Positions 7,794 to 16,314 of a stretch of 56,375 nucleotides of DNA are shown piece by piece. This DNA comes from an uncultured Eubacteriales bacterium (GTDB lineage Bacteria > Bacillota > Clostridia > Christensenellales > Aristaeellaceae). Under the pieces are notes generated by a model. It saw nothing but the letters and a program-made list of their open reading frames with translations. It did not search any database and was not told the DNA's origin. Every line of letters starts with the position of its first letter. Position 1 is the stretch's first letter. Position numbers and translations under genes: made by a program. The stretch lies in assembly GCA_900316415.1 (NCBI GenBank), contig ONCV01000010.1, positions 1 through 56,375 of the forward strand. The letters run 5' to 3'.

Positions 7794-10700
7794 ATGGACG
7801 CACTGAAGGAGCTTCGAGTCAGCTATCAGGAAAGGCCGCTGGCGGTGGATGAACAGCATCCCGTATTCAGCTGGCGGATGGAGTCCGACCGGCACGGCGC
7901 GCGGCAGGAGGCCTGGCGGATCACGGTGCGCCGGGGGGAGAACCTTTGCTGGGACAGCGGCCGGGTTCCGGGACCGGAATGCGGCGAGATCGCGTATCCG
8001 GAGATGCTGGAGCCGGAGGCGGCGTACACCTGGAGCCTTTTGGTCTGGAACGAGCAGGGGGAGGAGCTGCGGGCGGAATCCGCCTTCGCGGCGGGTTTCC
8101 TGAATCCGGATCGCTCCGCCTGGCACGGGGCGGAATGGATCGGCTCGGAGGAATGCTGCGTGGCGGCGGAAACCCTGCCCGTCTTCCGGGTCTGCTTCAC
8201 GATGCGGATCGAAGAGGGCGGCACCCGGGCCGGCGTGGTTTTCGGCGCTGAGGATCCCCGGCTGCTTTCCTCCATTCACAACAATTTCCTGATTCACGGG
8301 GAAAACTATATCGCCTTCGAGATCGATATTTCCCGGCCGGAGGCGGCGCTGCGGGTGTTCCGCAGGGGCTACGCCCCGGGGGAGGACGGGCGCACGCCCA
8401 TCGCGGAGGTGCCCGTTCCGGCGGAGCTGCTGCCGGAGGCGGCGCGCTTCCTGCCCCATGAGTATGAGATCGTGATCAGCGGCAATCAGATGGAATGCCT
8501 GCGGATCGACGGGAAAAAGCTGCATACCGGCTTCCGCAGCCCGAACTTCCTGCCCGGGGTGCCGGCGGCCGCGGAGGAAACCCACCTGACCCTGAACCCG
8601 GAGAACAAGGTCACGGACGCGCCGATCTTCCCCCGACTGTGCCAGGTGGGCTTTGTGACCGGGCCGGAAACCCGGGCGGTCTATACGGATTTCGCGATCC
8701 GGCATTACGGCGGCGCGCACCGGATGATCTTCGGCCCCGAAACCGGCGCGGGCTACGGGATCTTCGCGGCATGCCCGGGGCTGCGGACGGAGGGAAACCG
8801 CGTCACGGCGGCGCCGGGCACCCTGTGCTGGGCGGATCCCTCCTTCGGGGCGCTGCCCATGCTGCGCAGGAGCTTCCGCGTGCCGGGACGTGTCCGGGAG
8901 GCCACGCTGTACGCGGCGGCCCGGGGGCTGTTTGAGATCACCGTCAACGGGCGGAAGGCCGGCGACGAATATCTGACGCCCGGGGACATGGATTTCCGCC
9001 ACCGGGAGCTGTACCAGGCCTTCGATGTGACGGAGATGATCCGGGAGGGGGAGAACGTGATCGGCGCGGTGCTGGCCTCCGGATGGTACGGGGACCAGAC
9101 CTCCTATATCGCGGAAAACTACAATTTCTACGGGGACATGCAGGCCCTGCTGGCCGTGCTGCGGGTGACCGGGGAGGACGGCACGGTGCTGTATGTGCCG
9201 ACGGACGCGGACTGGCAGGTATTCGATGACGGGCCGATCCGGTATGCCGGAAACTTCAACGGGGAAACCTGGGACGCGACCCGGGAGATCCCCGGATGGG
9301 ATGAGCCGGGATTCCCGGCGGAGGGCTGGCGCCGGGCGTCGGTACAGCCGGAGGAGGTCTGCGGCCGCGTGCCGGAGATCACCGCGAAAATCGATCCGGG
9401 CATCCGGCGGATCGAGACGCTGACCGCCTCCTTCGCGGCGAAGGAGGTCCGGGGCGAGGACCGGGATACCGTTTATCTGTATGACATGGGCCAGAACATG
9501 GCCGGGCTGCCGGAGATCACCTTCCCCCGGATGGAGCGGAACCGCCGGATCACGATCCGCTACGGGGAGATTCTCTATCCCCGGCTCGCGCCGGACAATC
9601 CCTATTACTACGGGGAGCTGGGCGGCCTCCTGCTGACGGAGAACCTGCGCGGCGCGCTGGCGACGGATGTGTACGTGACGAAGGGAGAGGAGGGGGAGAC
9701 CTTCCGCCCGCGCTTTACCCTGCACGGCTATCGCTATGTGGAGCTCTCCGGGCTGGACGCGCCGATTCCGGCGGAGAACATCCGGGGAATCGTGATCAGC
9801 TCCGTCCGGCAGACCGCTTTCTTCCGCTCCTCCAACCCCCTGACCAATCAGCTGTTCGCCAACATCATCCGCTCCACCGTCAGCAACCATATCTCCATCC
9901 CGACGGACTGCCCCCAGCGGGACGAGCGGCTGGGCTGGGCCGGCGACGCCAACGTGTACGCGAAAACCGCGACCTATCTATCGGACATGCGCGCCTTCTA
10001 CCGCAATTTCAACCGGCTGCAGCGGGAGGCCCAGGGTGCGGACGGCACCTATCACCTGTATGCGCCTTCCTACGCGCCCATCGGGGAGGCCTTCGCCCTG
10101 GGCTATACCTGGAACGCGGCGGGCGTCATGATTCCCTTCGAGACCTTCCGGCAGTACGGCGCGCGGCGGGTGCTGGAGGAAAACTATCCGGCCATGAAGC
10201 GCCACATCGAGGGCATGATGGGCATGATCGCGGAGGGGCGCTCCTGCCTCACCTCCCATATCGGCTTCCTCGGGGATCATCTTTCGGTCACGGACACGGA
10301 CCCCTCCCTGATGGACAACGCCCAGTACTACCGCAGCGTGCGGAGCGTGGAGCGGGCCGCGGAGCTCCTGGGCTTCCGGGAGGACGCGGAGAAATTCCGC
10401 GATTTCGGCGACCGGCTGCGGGAGGAATGGAACCGGGTCTTCGTGGGAGAGGACGGCCGGACCCGCAGCGCGGAAGGCGTGCTGCAGGATACCCAGGCGT
10501 CCTACGCGCTGCCCCTGGTCTGCGGCGTGTTCAGCGGGGAGAACCTGGCCCTGGCCCGGAAGCATCTGAAGGAGGCCTGCCAGCGCACGGATTACACGAT
10601 GACGACCGGCTTCATGGGCACGGGGCCGCTGCTGCCGGCGCTGACGGAGGCGGGGGAGATCGACACGGCCTACCGCATGTTTGAGCAGACGAAATGCCCC

Positions 10701-11195
10701 TCCTGGCTGTATCCGGTGCTGAACGGCGCCACCTCCATGTGGGAGCGCTGGAGCTCCTTTACCGTGGAGAACGGCTTCGGCGGGCAGAACTGGATGAACT
10801 CCTTCAACCATTATTCCCTGGGGGCCATCGGCTCCTGGATGATGGAATTCATGGCCGGCATCGCCCGGAAGGGGGACAGCGGGTTCGGAACCTTCGTGCT
10901 GCAGCCGGTCTGCGGGGGACATTTCACCTCGCTGGAGGCCGCCTACGAATCCGCCCGCGGAACCATCCGGTCCGCCTGGACGGCCCGGGACGGCGTCATG
11001 ACCGGCTATGAATGCACCGTTCCGGCCAACACCCGGGCAGAACTGTATCTCCCCGCGGCGGAGAACGCCCGGGTGCATGCCCGGGAGAATCCGGAAGGCG
11101 GGGAGACGGCCGTTCGGAACGGCATTCCGGTCCGGAAGTATCAGCTGCCGGCCGGCACCTATCATTTTGAAATCGAGATGGGAAAGGACGCCTGA
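7794..11195 (+). CDS. Alpha-L-rhamnosidase, GH78
   Basis: A large 1,133-residue enzyme predicted to hydrolyse terminal alpha-L-rhamnosyl links. The N-terminus carries the family motif for this position (PLAVDEQHPVFSWRM). About 120-330 looks like an inserted beta-sandwich, followed by the rhamnosidase N-domains, the (alpha/alpha)6 catalytic domain and a C-terminal beta-domain. The catalytic signature DCPQRDERLGW-GD lies near residue 704 and SMWERW, with the second catalytic Glu, near 983. There is no signal peptide, so the enzyme should act in the cytoplasm on imported oligosaccharides. The ATG at 7794 is chosen for AGGAGGG before it; an in-frame GTG at 7755 overlaps the regulator stop but lacks a ribosome site. 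Confidence 0.93.
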   Translation: MDALKELRVSYQERPLAVDEQHPVFSWRMESDRHGARQEAWRITVRRGENLCWDSGRVPGPECGEIAYPEMLEPEAAYTWSLLVWNEQGEELRAESAFAAGFLNPDRSAWHGAEWIGSEECCVAAETLPVFRVCFTMRIEEGGTRAGVVFGAEDPRLLSSIHNNFLIHGENYIAFEIDISRPEAALRVFRRGYAPGEDGRTPIAEVPVPAELLPEAARFLPHEYEIVISGNQMECLRIDGKKLHTGFRSPNFLPGVPAAAEETHLTLNPENKVTDAPIFPRLCQVGFVTGPETRAVYTDFAIRHYGGAHRMIFGPETGAGYGIFAACPGLRTEGNRVTAAPGTLCWADPSFGALPMLRRSFRVPGRVREATLYAAARGLFEITVNGRKAGDEYLTPGDMDFRHRELYQAFDVTEMIREGENVIGAVLASGWYGDQTSYIAENYNFYGDMQALLAVLRVTGEDGTVLYVPTDADWQVFDDGPIRYAGNFNGETWDATREIPGWDEPGFPAEGWRRASVQPEEVCGRVPEITAKIDPGIRRIETLTASFAAKEVRGEDRDTVYLYDMGQNMAGLPEITFPRMERNRRITIRYGEILYPRLAPDNPYYYGELGGLLLTENLRGALATDVYVTKGEEGETFRPRFTLHGYRYVELSGLDAPIPAENIRGIVISSVRQTAFFRSSNPLTNQLFANIIRSTVSNHISIPTDCPQRDERLGWAGDANVYAKTATYLSDMRAFYRNFNRLQREAQGADGTYHLYAPSYAPIGEAFALGYTWNAAGVMIPFETFRQYGARRVLEENYPAMKRHIEGMMGMIAEGRSCLTSHIGFLGDHLSVTDTDPSLMDNAQYYRSVRSVERAAELLGFREDAEKFRDFGDRLREEWNRVFVGEDGRTRSAEGVLQDTQASYALPLVCGVFSGENLALARKHLKEACQRTDYTMTTGFMGTGPLLPALTEAGEIDTAYRMFEQTKCPSWLYPVLNGATSMWERWSSFTVENGFGGQNWMNSFNHYSLGAIGSWMMEFMAGIARKGDSGFGTFVLQPVCGGHFTSLEAAYESARGTIRSAWTARDGVMTGYECTVPANTRAELYLPAAENARVHARENPEGGETAVRNGIPVRKYQLPAGTYHFEIEMGKDA

Positions 11196-11216
11196 TCCGG
11201 CCGGGCCGGAGGGCGA

Positions 11217-12488
11217 TCAGGAATGCTGCAGCAGGAAGACCCGGACGCCGTGGGACGGGATCCGGGCGGAGATCCGCTCCCGGAATTCAGCGGTTTCGCC
11301 GCTCCACAGCTCCGTGCCCCGGAGGGGGAGTCCCTCCGGCTCCAGTTCCTCCGCCGGGAAGGAGAAGGCTCCGTCCTTCTCTCCGGCGTTGAAGAGGGCG
11401 AGATAGGTTCCGCCCCCGCGGCAGGCGGCCGTCCAGACGATGTATTCGTTTCCGTCCGCCTGCCTCCGGAAAAGCTGCCGCGCGCTGCGGGAATCGCGGT
11501 GCATCCGCAGCACGCCGTCATTCGTTACCAGATCCCGGGTGAAATCATCGAATTTTGTCATCTCCCCGCCGATCATCAGGGGGGAGCGCAGAAGGCTCCA
11601 GAGGGTCATCATCGTCCGCTGTTCGTCCCGGGTGAAGGCGGTCCGGTCCTCCGGGCTGGTATCCTGGCGGATGGGGCCGATGGGCAGCATGTCCGCGTCC
11701 GGATAATGCCCCGCCCCCGCGTGGACGCTCCATTTTTCCGCCCGCTCGAACATGGCGTACAGCAGCTTCCAGTCATCCCAGAAATCATCCGTGATCCGCC
11801 ACATTGTGGAAACCTGCTTGTAGAGCTCCGCCTTTTCCAGCAGCGCGGGGCCCGGCGAGAGGGACAGAACCATGTCCCGGCCGCAGGCCTGCAGCGCCCC
11901 GGAAATCAGCAGCAGCTCCGCCTCCTCGTGGGGAAGTTCCCGGCAGATATCGTCGCACTTGATGAAATCGACGCCCCATTCGGCGTACAGCTGAAAGATG
12001 GAGGCGTAATAGGCCCGCCCGGCGTCATTGTCCCGGACCCCGTACATATCGGGATTCCAGGCGCAGATGCTGTTGAAGCGGGCCGCGTCCCGGGCGGTCT
12101 GCTCCGTTCCGAGCACCGGGCAGTTCCGGTGAACCGCCTGGCGGGGGATCCCCCGCATGATATGAATGCCGAACTTCAGGCCGAGGGAATGAATGTATTC
12201 CGCCAGCGGCGCGAAGCCCTTTCCGCCCGCCGCCGAGGGAAACCGGTTCGGGGCGGGGATCAGACGCCCGTATTCATCCATGCACAGATCCGCGAAGGGA
12301 CGGTATTCATGGCTGGTGGCGCCGGGCTCATACCACTGGATATCGACGACCACATATTCCCAGCCATGCTCTTTCAGATGGGCCGCCATGTATTCGGCGT
12401 TCTGCCGGACCTCCCTTTCGGTCACGGCCGCCCCGTAGCAGTCCCAGCTGTTCCATCCCATCGGGGCGATTTTCGGCTTTGTCAGCAT
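11217..12488 (-). CDS. GH27 alpha-galactosidase-like glycosidase
   Basis: A 423-residue enzyme with the clan D start PMGWNSWDCYG, followed by the VVVDIQWY strand. The retaining nucleophile is predicted as Asp179 in FIKCDD and the acid/base as Asp235 in WRITDD, by alignment to the human enzyme's KFDGC and WRNFAD motifs from memory. There is no signal peptide, so it should be cytoplasmic. GH27 also contains beta-L-arabinopyranosidases and isomaltodextranases, so galactose specificity is likely but unproven. GGGAGG lies about 10 bases before the ATG. It converges on the GH78 gene and diverges from the channel/TIR operon. Confidence 0.9.
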   Translation of the reverse strand: MLTKPKIAPMGWNSWDCYGAAVTEREVRQNAEYMAAHLKEHGWEYVVVDIQWYEPGATSHEYRPFADLCMDEYGRLIPAPNRFPSAAGGKGFAPLAEYIHSLGLKFGIHIMRGIPRQAVHRNCPVLGTEQTARDAARFNSICAWNPDMYGVRDNDAGRAYYASIFQLYAEWGVDFIKCDDICRELPHEEAELLLISGALQACGRDMVLSLSPGPALLEKAELYKQVSTMWRITDDFWDDWKLLYAMFERAEKWSVHAGAGHYPDADMLPIGPIRQDTSPEDRTAFTRDEQRTMMTLWSLLRSPLMIGGEMTKFDDFTRDLVTNDGVLRMHRDSRSARQLFRRQADGNEYIVWTAACRGGGTYLALFNAGEKDGAFSFPAEELEPEGLPLRGTELWSGETAEFRERISARIPSHGVRVFLLQHS

Positions 12489-12530
12489 CTTTCATTTCCT
12501 CCCGGCAGTTCAGATTCCGTTCCGCCTGCC

Positions 12531-12559
12531 ATTATATCATGGGGAACGGGGAATGCGAA
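12531..12559 (-). promoter_or_regulatory. Promoter of the GH27 gene (TTCGCA-17-TATAAT)
   Basis: On the minus strand, TTCGCA (12559-12554) and a perfect TATAAT (12536-12531) are 17 bases apart, about 43 bases before the GH27 start. It lies back-to-back with the promoter of the channel/TIR operon. Confidence 0.65.
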
Positions 12560-12588
12560 CCGGTTTCTCCAAAAAACATCGCGGAATC

Positions 12589-12617
12589 TTGTGTTTTCCG
12601 GCCGTTCAGGATACAAT
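12589..12617 (+). promoter_or_regulatory. Promoter of the channel/TIR/RyR operon (TTGTGT-17-TACAAT)
   Basis: TTGTGT at 12589-12594 and TACAAT at 12612-12617 have ideal 17-base spacing, giving a start near 12624 and a leader of about 35 bases. It resembles a housekeeping sigma promoter, suggesting constitutive low-level expression. No operator palindrome is evident. Confidence 0.68.
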
Positions 12618-12658
12618 CGGAACCAGAGGAAACAGAACCGGAGGGGGCGTGTCTTTCC

Positions 12659-14227
12659 ATGAACGAAGGAACGCGGCGCGGAAGAGGAAAAAAGGGAAGG
12701 GCGGCGCTGCTTTTCCTGCTGTGCTACCTGGCGGCGCTGGCGCTGCTGACGCTCTCGGAGCGGCACGCGGAGGGAGCCAACATCCGGAGCCTGGGGGACG
12801 CGCTGTGGTATTCCCTGGTCACCATGACCACGGTGGGCTATGGGGATCTGGCCCCGGTCACGCTGCCGGGAAGAATCATCGGCCTGCTGTTTCTGGGAAT
12901 GAGCGTGAGCCTGTTCGGCCTTCTGCTCCACGGAATCTACGCCCTGATGACGGGAAGGCTGGTTCCCTGGCTCCGGCTGAGCCTGGGGAAGAGCCGGACC
13001 TGGTACCTTTTTGACCGGGCGGAGGAGGAAACCTGCCTGCTGGCGGAAAACCTGCTGGCGGGGGACGGGGACGCGCTGGCGGTGTTCTGCGGAACCGGGG
13101 CGCTTCCCCGGCGGGAACCCCGCTTCTGCGCCACGGAGAAGCCGGTCCGGGCGATGGCGGAATACGCGGAGCGGCAGGGCATCCGCTGCATCCTGTTCGC
13201 GGAGGGCGGCGGGGCGGACGCCGGAGAGGGACTGCCCGCGGGGCTCCGGGTGATCCGGAGGAAGGATCCGGAGATGCCGGGCGGCGCGGGAGAGATCTTT
13301 GATCCGATCGCGTCCGCGGCGCGGCAATACTGGAAGGATCATCCGGTTCGGCCCCGGGAGCGGGAAATCCTGCTGGTCGGCGACGGAATATGGGCCAGGG
13401 AGCTGCTGAACCGGGCCATTCTGAACAACGGGCGGGTTCCCTTTCAGACAACGGTATACCGGGTGTTCGGCGACTGGGCGGATTATCAGCGGAATCACAG
13501 CCGGCTGGGAACCGCGCTGGCGCTGAACCGCCTGGAGGAGGGCCGGGACAGCCTGTTCTTTGAGAAAGGCCCCTGGAATGAGGAGGAGCGGATCCGGGCC
13601 GCGGACCGCATCATCCTCTGCGGGGACGATCGGGAGGCCAACCGGCGGAAGGCCGGAACGCTGCTGACCTGGTTTCCCGCGAAGGCGGAGATCCACCTGC
13701 TGGGGGACGCGGCGGCGGAGGGCGTGATCTGCTTCGGAAGCATGCGTCCGGTGCTGACCCCGGAAAACGTGCTGCGGGATGAAATGAACCGGCTGGCCCG
13801 GGCGATGAACGAGCACTACCGCCGGAGATACGGCGGGCCGGCCTGGGAGGAGCTGGACGAGTTCACGAAGGAGCTGAACCGGGCCGCCGCCGACCATCTG
13901 TTCGTGAAGGCCCGCCTGCTGGCGGGGGACGGACCGATGGAGGAGGATGAACGCTTCCGGATCGCACTGGAGCGGTTCCGGACGGCGGATCCGGCGCTTC
14001 GGGAGAAATGCCGGAGAAACGAGCATGACCGGTGGATGCGCTTCTACTGCCTGTACAACTGGCGGCAGGGGGAGAAAAAGGATCCGGTTCAGCGCACGCA
14101 CCCCTGCATCGCGCCCTTTGAGGCGCTGTCCGCGGAGGATCAGGAGAAGGACGAGGGCCCCTGGGAACTGATGGAAATTGCCCTCCGCCGGGTGGGCGGA
14201 ACGGACGGGGAGGACGGAACGAAATGA
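12659..14227 (+). CDS. Two-helix K+ channel with Rossmann-like and C-terminal RyR-like domains
   Basis: A 522-residue membrane protein. Helix 1 is at 15-33, the pore loop carries the K+ selectivity filter TVGYGD (58-63), and helix 2 is at about 71-97. The cytoplasmic part has two Rossmann-like segments (ILLVGDGIWA near 237, RIILCGDD near 317) reminiscent of TrkA/RCK regulators. Residues 376-500 match the RyR repeat pattern: NEHDRWM, then NWRQGEKKD, HPCIAPFEAL and EKD. Such a channel should be tetrameric and gated from the cytoplasm; the RyR-like domain is the obvious ligand-binding candidate (inference). The start has GGAGGGGG 11 bases upstream. It overlaps the TIR gene by 4 bases (ATGA), indicating coupled translation. 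Confidence 0.87.
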   Translation: MNEGTRRGRGKKGRAALLFLLCYLAALALLTLSERHAEGANIRSLGDALWYSLVTMTTVGYGDLAPVTLPGRIIGLLFLGMSVSLFGLLLHGIYALMTGRLVPWLRLSLGKSRTWYLFDRAEEETCLLAENLLAGDGDALAVFCGTGALPRREPRFCATEKPVRAMAEYAERQGIRCILFAEGGGADAGEGLPAGLRVIRRKDPEMPGGAGEIFDPIASAARQYWKDHPVRPREREILLVGDGIWARELLNRAILNNGRVPFQTTVYRVFGDWADYQRNHSRLGTALALNRLEEGRDSLFFEKGPWNEEERIRAADRIILCGDDREANRRKAGTLLTWFPAKAEIHLLGDAAAEGVICFGSMRPVLTPENVLRDEMNRLARAMNEHYRRRYGGPAWEELDEFTKELNRAAADHLFVKARLLAGDGPMEEDERFRIALERFRTADPALREKCRRNEHDRWMRFYCLYNWRQGEKKDPVQRTHPCIAPFEALSAEDQEKDEGPWELMEIALRRVGGTDGEDGTK

Positions 14228-16269
14228 ACTGCGACGTGTTTATCAGCTACCGCCGGGACGGTGGGGACATGACCGCAATGTATATCTATCAGGCCCTGAA
14301 GGAGCGCGGCTACAACGTGTTCTATGACCTGGAGGTGCTGCGGGCGGGGAAGTTCAACGAGGCGCTGCTGGAGGCCATCGATTCCTGCACGGACTTCGTG
14401 CTGATCCTATCCCCGCACGCGCTGGACCGCTGCCGGGACGACGGCGACTGGGTGCGCCGGGAGATCGCCGAGGCGCTGAAGAAAAAGAAGAATATCGTGC
14501 CCGTGATGCTGAACGGCTTCCAGTTTCCGGAGGAGCTGCCGGAGGATATCGAAGACGTCCGGTTCCAGAACGGGCTGAGCGCCACGACGGAATACTTCAC
14601 GGAAAGCATGGACCGGCTATGCAGCCGGTATCTGACCTCCCGCCCCGTCAGCGCGGAGAAGGACGAATCCGCCTCCGCCTCCCGGGGAAAGGGCCGGGGA
14701 AAGGGCCTGCTGATCGGCGGGATCCTCGGCGGCGCCGCCGCCCTGGCCGCGATCGTGCTGGCCGTCAGCGGCGCGCTGAAGGGAAAGGAGCCGCCGGCCG
14801 CGCTGCCGGAAGCTGCCCCGGCGGCTTCGGAAACGGCGGCGCCGGAGATCAGCGAGGCGCCGGCCGCCACGGAGGCGCCCGAGGCCCCGGCAGAGACGCA
14901 GGCGCCGGCGGTGGATGCGGCGGACAGCGCCGGCACGGCGCAGGCCCTGAAGGACATGGACCTGCCGGTGCTGCGCTGGGATGATCAGGGGACGACCGAT
15001 GCCTCCCTGCTTCCTTCCCGGCCCGCGATGGGCGGGCCGCTGGCGCGGAGCGAGATCGACCGGATCGCGGTGACCGACGGGGAGCCCGGAGCGGACGCGT
15101 GGGACGTCTCCGAGGCCGGGGACGGCAGCATCCGGGCCTGGATTGAAACGGAGGGGGAGAAGAACACGCTGCTCATCAGCGCGGGCGGGCCGATCCGGAT
15201 GCCGCAGACGGTCAACGGCATGTTCCAGGGCTACACCCGGGCGAAGAGCATCGAATGGAACGGGCTGGTGGATTTTTCCCGGACGGAGAACGCGACCAAC
15301 CTGTTTTCGGATATCGGCACCACCTCGCTGGATCTGAGCGGGATGGATTTCTCGTCCCTGCAGATGGCGGACGGGATGTTCCAGAACTGCCACGCCCTGA
15401 AGACGCTGAATCTGACCGGAGCCCGGATGGACCATCTGACCGATACGACCGCGATGTTTGACGGCTGCGAGCTCCTGGAGCAGCTGGACCTGAGCGGCCT
15501 GGATACCTCCCGGGTGCAGAGCATGACGGATATGTTCCATGCCTGCAGATCCCTGCGCAGCCTGGATCTGAGCGGCTTCCATACCGGCCGGGCGACCCGG
15601 ATGAACAGCCTGTTCGACGGCTGCGAACGCCTGGAAAGCCTGAATCTGGAAGGCTGGGACACTTCCCGGGTGACCACCATGGAGGCCATGTTCGCCTTCT
15701 GCGGGAAGCTGGAAAACCTGGATGTGAGTCAGTTCCGGACGGAAAGCGCGGAAACCATGCGGAATATGTTCCTGGGCTGCTCCAGCCTGCTGACGCTGGA
15801 TGTTTCCGGGTTTGACACCCGGCGCGTGGAGGAGTTCGGCGGGATGTTTGACGGCTGCGTCCTGCTGGACGGGCTGGATATCCGGGGATGGGACACCTCC
15901 TCCGCGCAGAATATGCAATTCATGTTCCAGGGGTGCCAGTCCCTGACGTCGCTGGATGTCAGCGGGCTGAAAACCGCCTCCGTGCGGGACATGTGCGCCA
16001 TGTTCCTGGGCATGGAGCAGGCGGAGGAACTGGATGTCAGCCATTTCGATACGGGCAGTGTCCGGATCTTCTCCAACATGTTCACGGAATGCCGCCGCCT
16101 GAAGAAGCTGGATGTCAGCGGCTTTGCCCTCGATTCGGCGGAGGAGATGGCGGGGATGTTCTCCGGGTGCGTGGAACTGACGGACATCGGGATGGATCCG
16201 GCCCACTTCGCGAAGGGCAATACGGAAGGAATGTACGCGGGCACGGTCTGGGATCCGGAAAAACCGTAA
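14224..16269 (+). CDS. TIR-domain transmembrane receptor with BspA-type (DUF285) repeats
   Basis: A 681-residue single-pass protein. An N-terminal TIR domain (1-137) starts CDVFISYRRDGGD and carries the putative catalytic glutamate Glu80 in DWVRREIAEAL, the position used by NAD+-cleaving TIR enzymes such as SARM1. A basic Ser/Gly stretch leads to a membrane helix (160-183), a Pro/Ala/Glu-rich spacer (190-240), a beta-rich region, and 12 repeats of exactly 26 residues (342-653) of the LDLSG-DTS-V--M--MF-GC type. The repeats should lie outside the cell and TIR inside, a Toll-receptor-like plan. It is translationally coupled to the channel gene and 45 bases before the next membrane RyR-like gene. 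Ligand and enzyme activity are unknown. Confidence 0.88.
   Translation: MNCDVFISYRRDGGDMTAMYIYQALKERGYNVFYDLEVLRAGKFNEALLEAIDSCTDFVLILSPHALDRCRDDGDWVRREIAEALKKKKNIVPVMLNGFQFPEELPEDIEDVRFQNGLSATTEYFTESMDRLCSRYLTSRPVSAEKDESASASRGKGRGKGLLIGGILGGAAALAAIVLAVSGALKGKEPPAALPEAAPAASETAAPEISEAPAATEAPEAPAETQAPAVDAADSAGTAQALKDMDLPVLRWDDQGTTDASLLPSRPAMGGPLARSEIDRIAVTDGEPGADAWDVSEAGDGSIRAWIETEGEKNTLLISAGGPIRMPQTVNGMFQGYTRAKSIEWNGLVDFSRTENATNLFSDIGTTSLDLSGMDFSSLQMADGMFQNCHALKTLNLTGARMDHLTDTTAMFDGCELLEQLDLSGLDTSRVQSMTDMFHACRSLRSLDLSGFHTGRATRMNSLFDGCERLESLNLEGWDTSRVTTMEAMFAFCGKLENLDVSQFRTESAETMRNMFLGCSSLLTLDVSGFDTRRVEEFGGMFDGCVLLDGLDIRGWDTSSAQNMQFMFQGCQSLTSLDVSGLKTASVRDMCAMFLGMEQAEELDVSHFDTGSVRIFSNMFTECRRLKKLDVSGFALDSAEEMAGMFSGCVELTDIGMDPAHFAKGNTEGMYAGTVWDPEKP
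15247..16182 (+). repeat. 12 x 78-bp coding repeats (DUF285/BspA-like LRR)
   Basis: Twelve contiguous units of 26 codons with no insertions or deletions encode the ectodomain repeats of the TIR receptor. The conserved frame is LDLSG near the start and MF-GC near the end; the first and last units are the most degenerate. This is protein-level repetition, not a CRISPR array. Confidence 0.88.
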
Positions 16270-16314
16270 CGGAACGGCTTCGGACGCCGGACGGCGGGAA
16301 AGGAGGGGGAAGCG

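Noticed and set aside
11196..11210. GC-rich inverted repeat TCCGGCC-G-GGCCGGA between the convergent GH78 and GH27 genes
   Set aside because: The loop is too tight and there is no U-run on either side; it is only a weak terminator candidate.
12659..14227. Simple housekeeping K+ channel or TrkA-type uptake gene
   Set aside because: The RyR-like C-terminus, translational coupling to a TIR receptor and the second RyR-like gene make a signalling role more likely.
15247..16182. 78-bp periodicity that could suggest a CRISPR array
   Set aside because: The units are contiguous codons with no constant spacers and translate to a perfect 26-residue LRR-type repeat.
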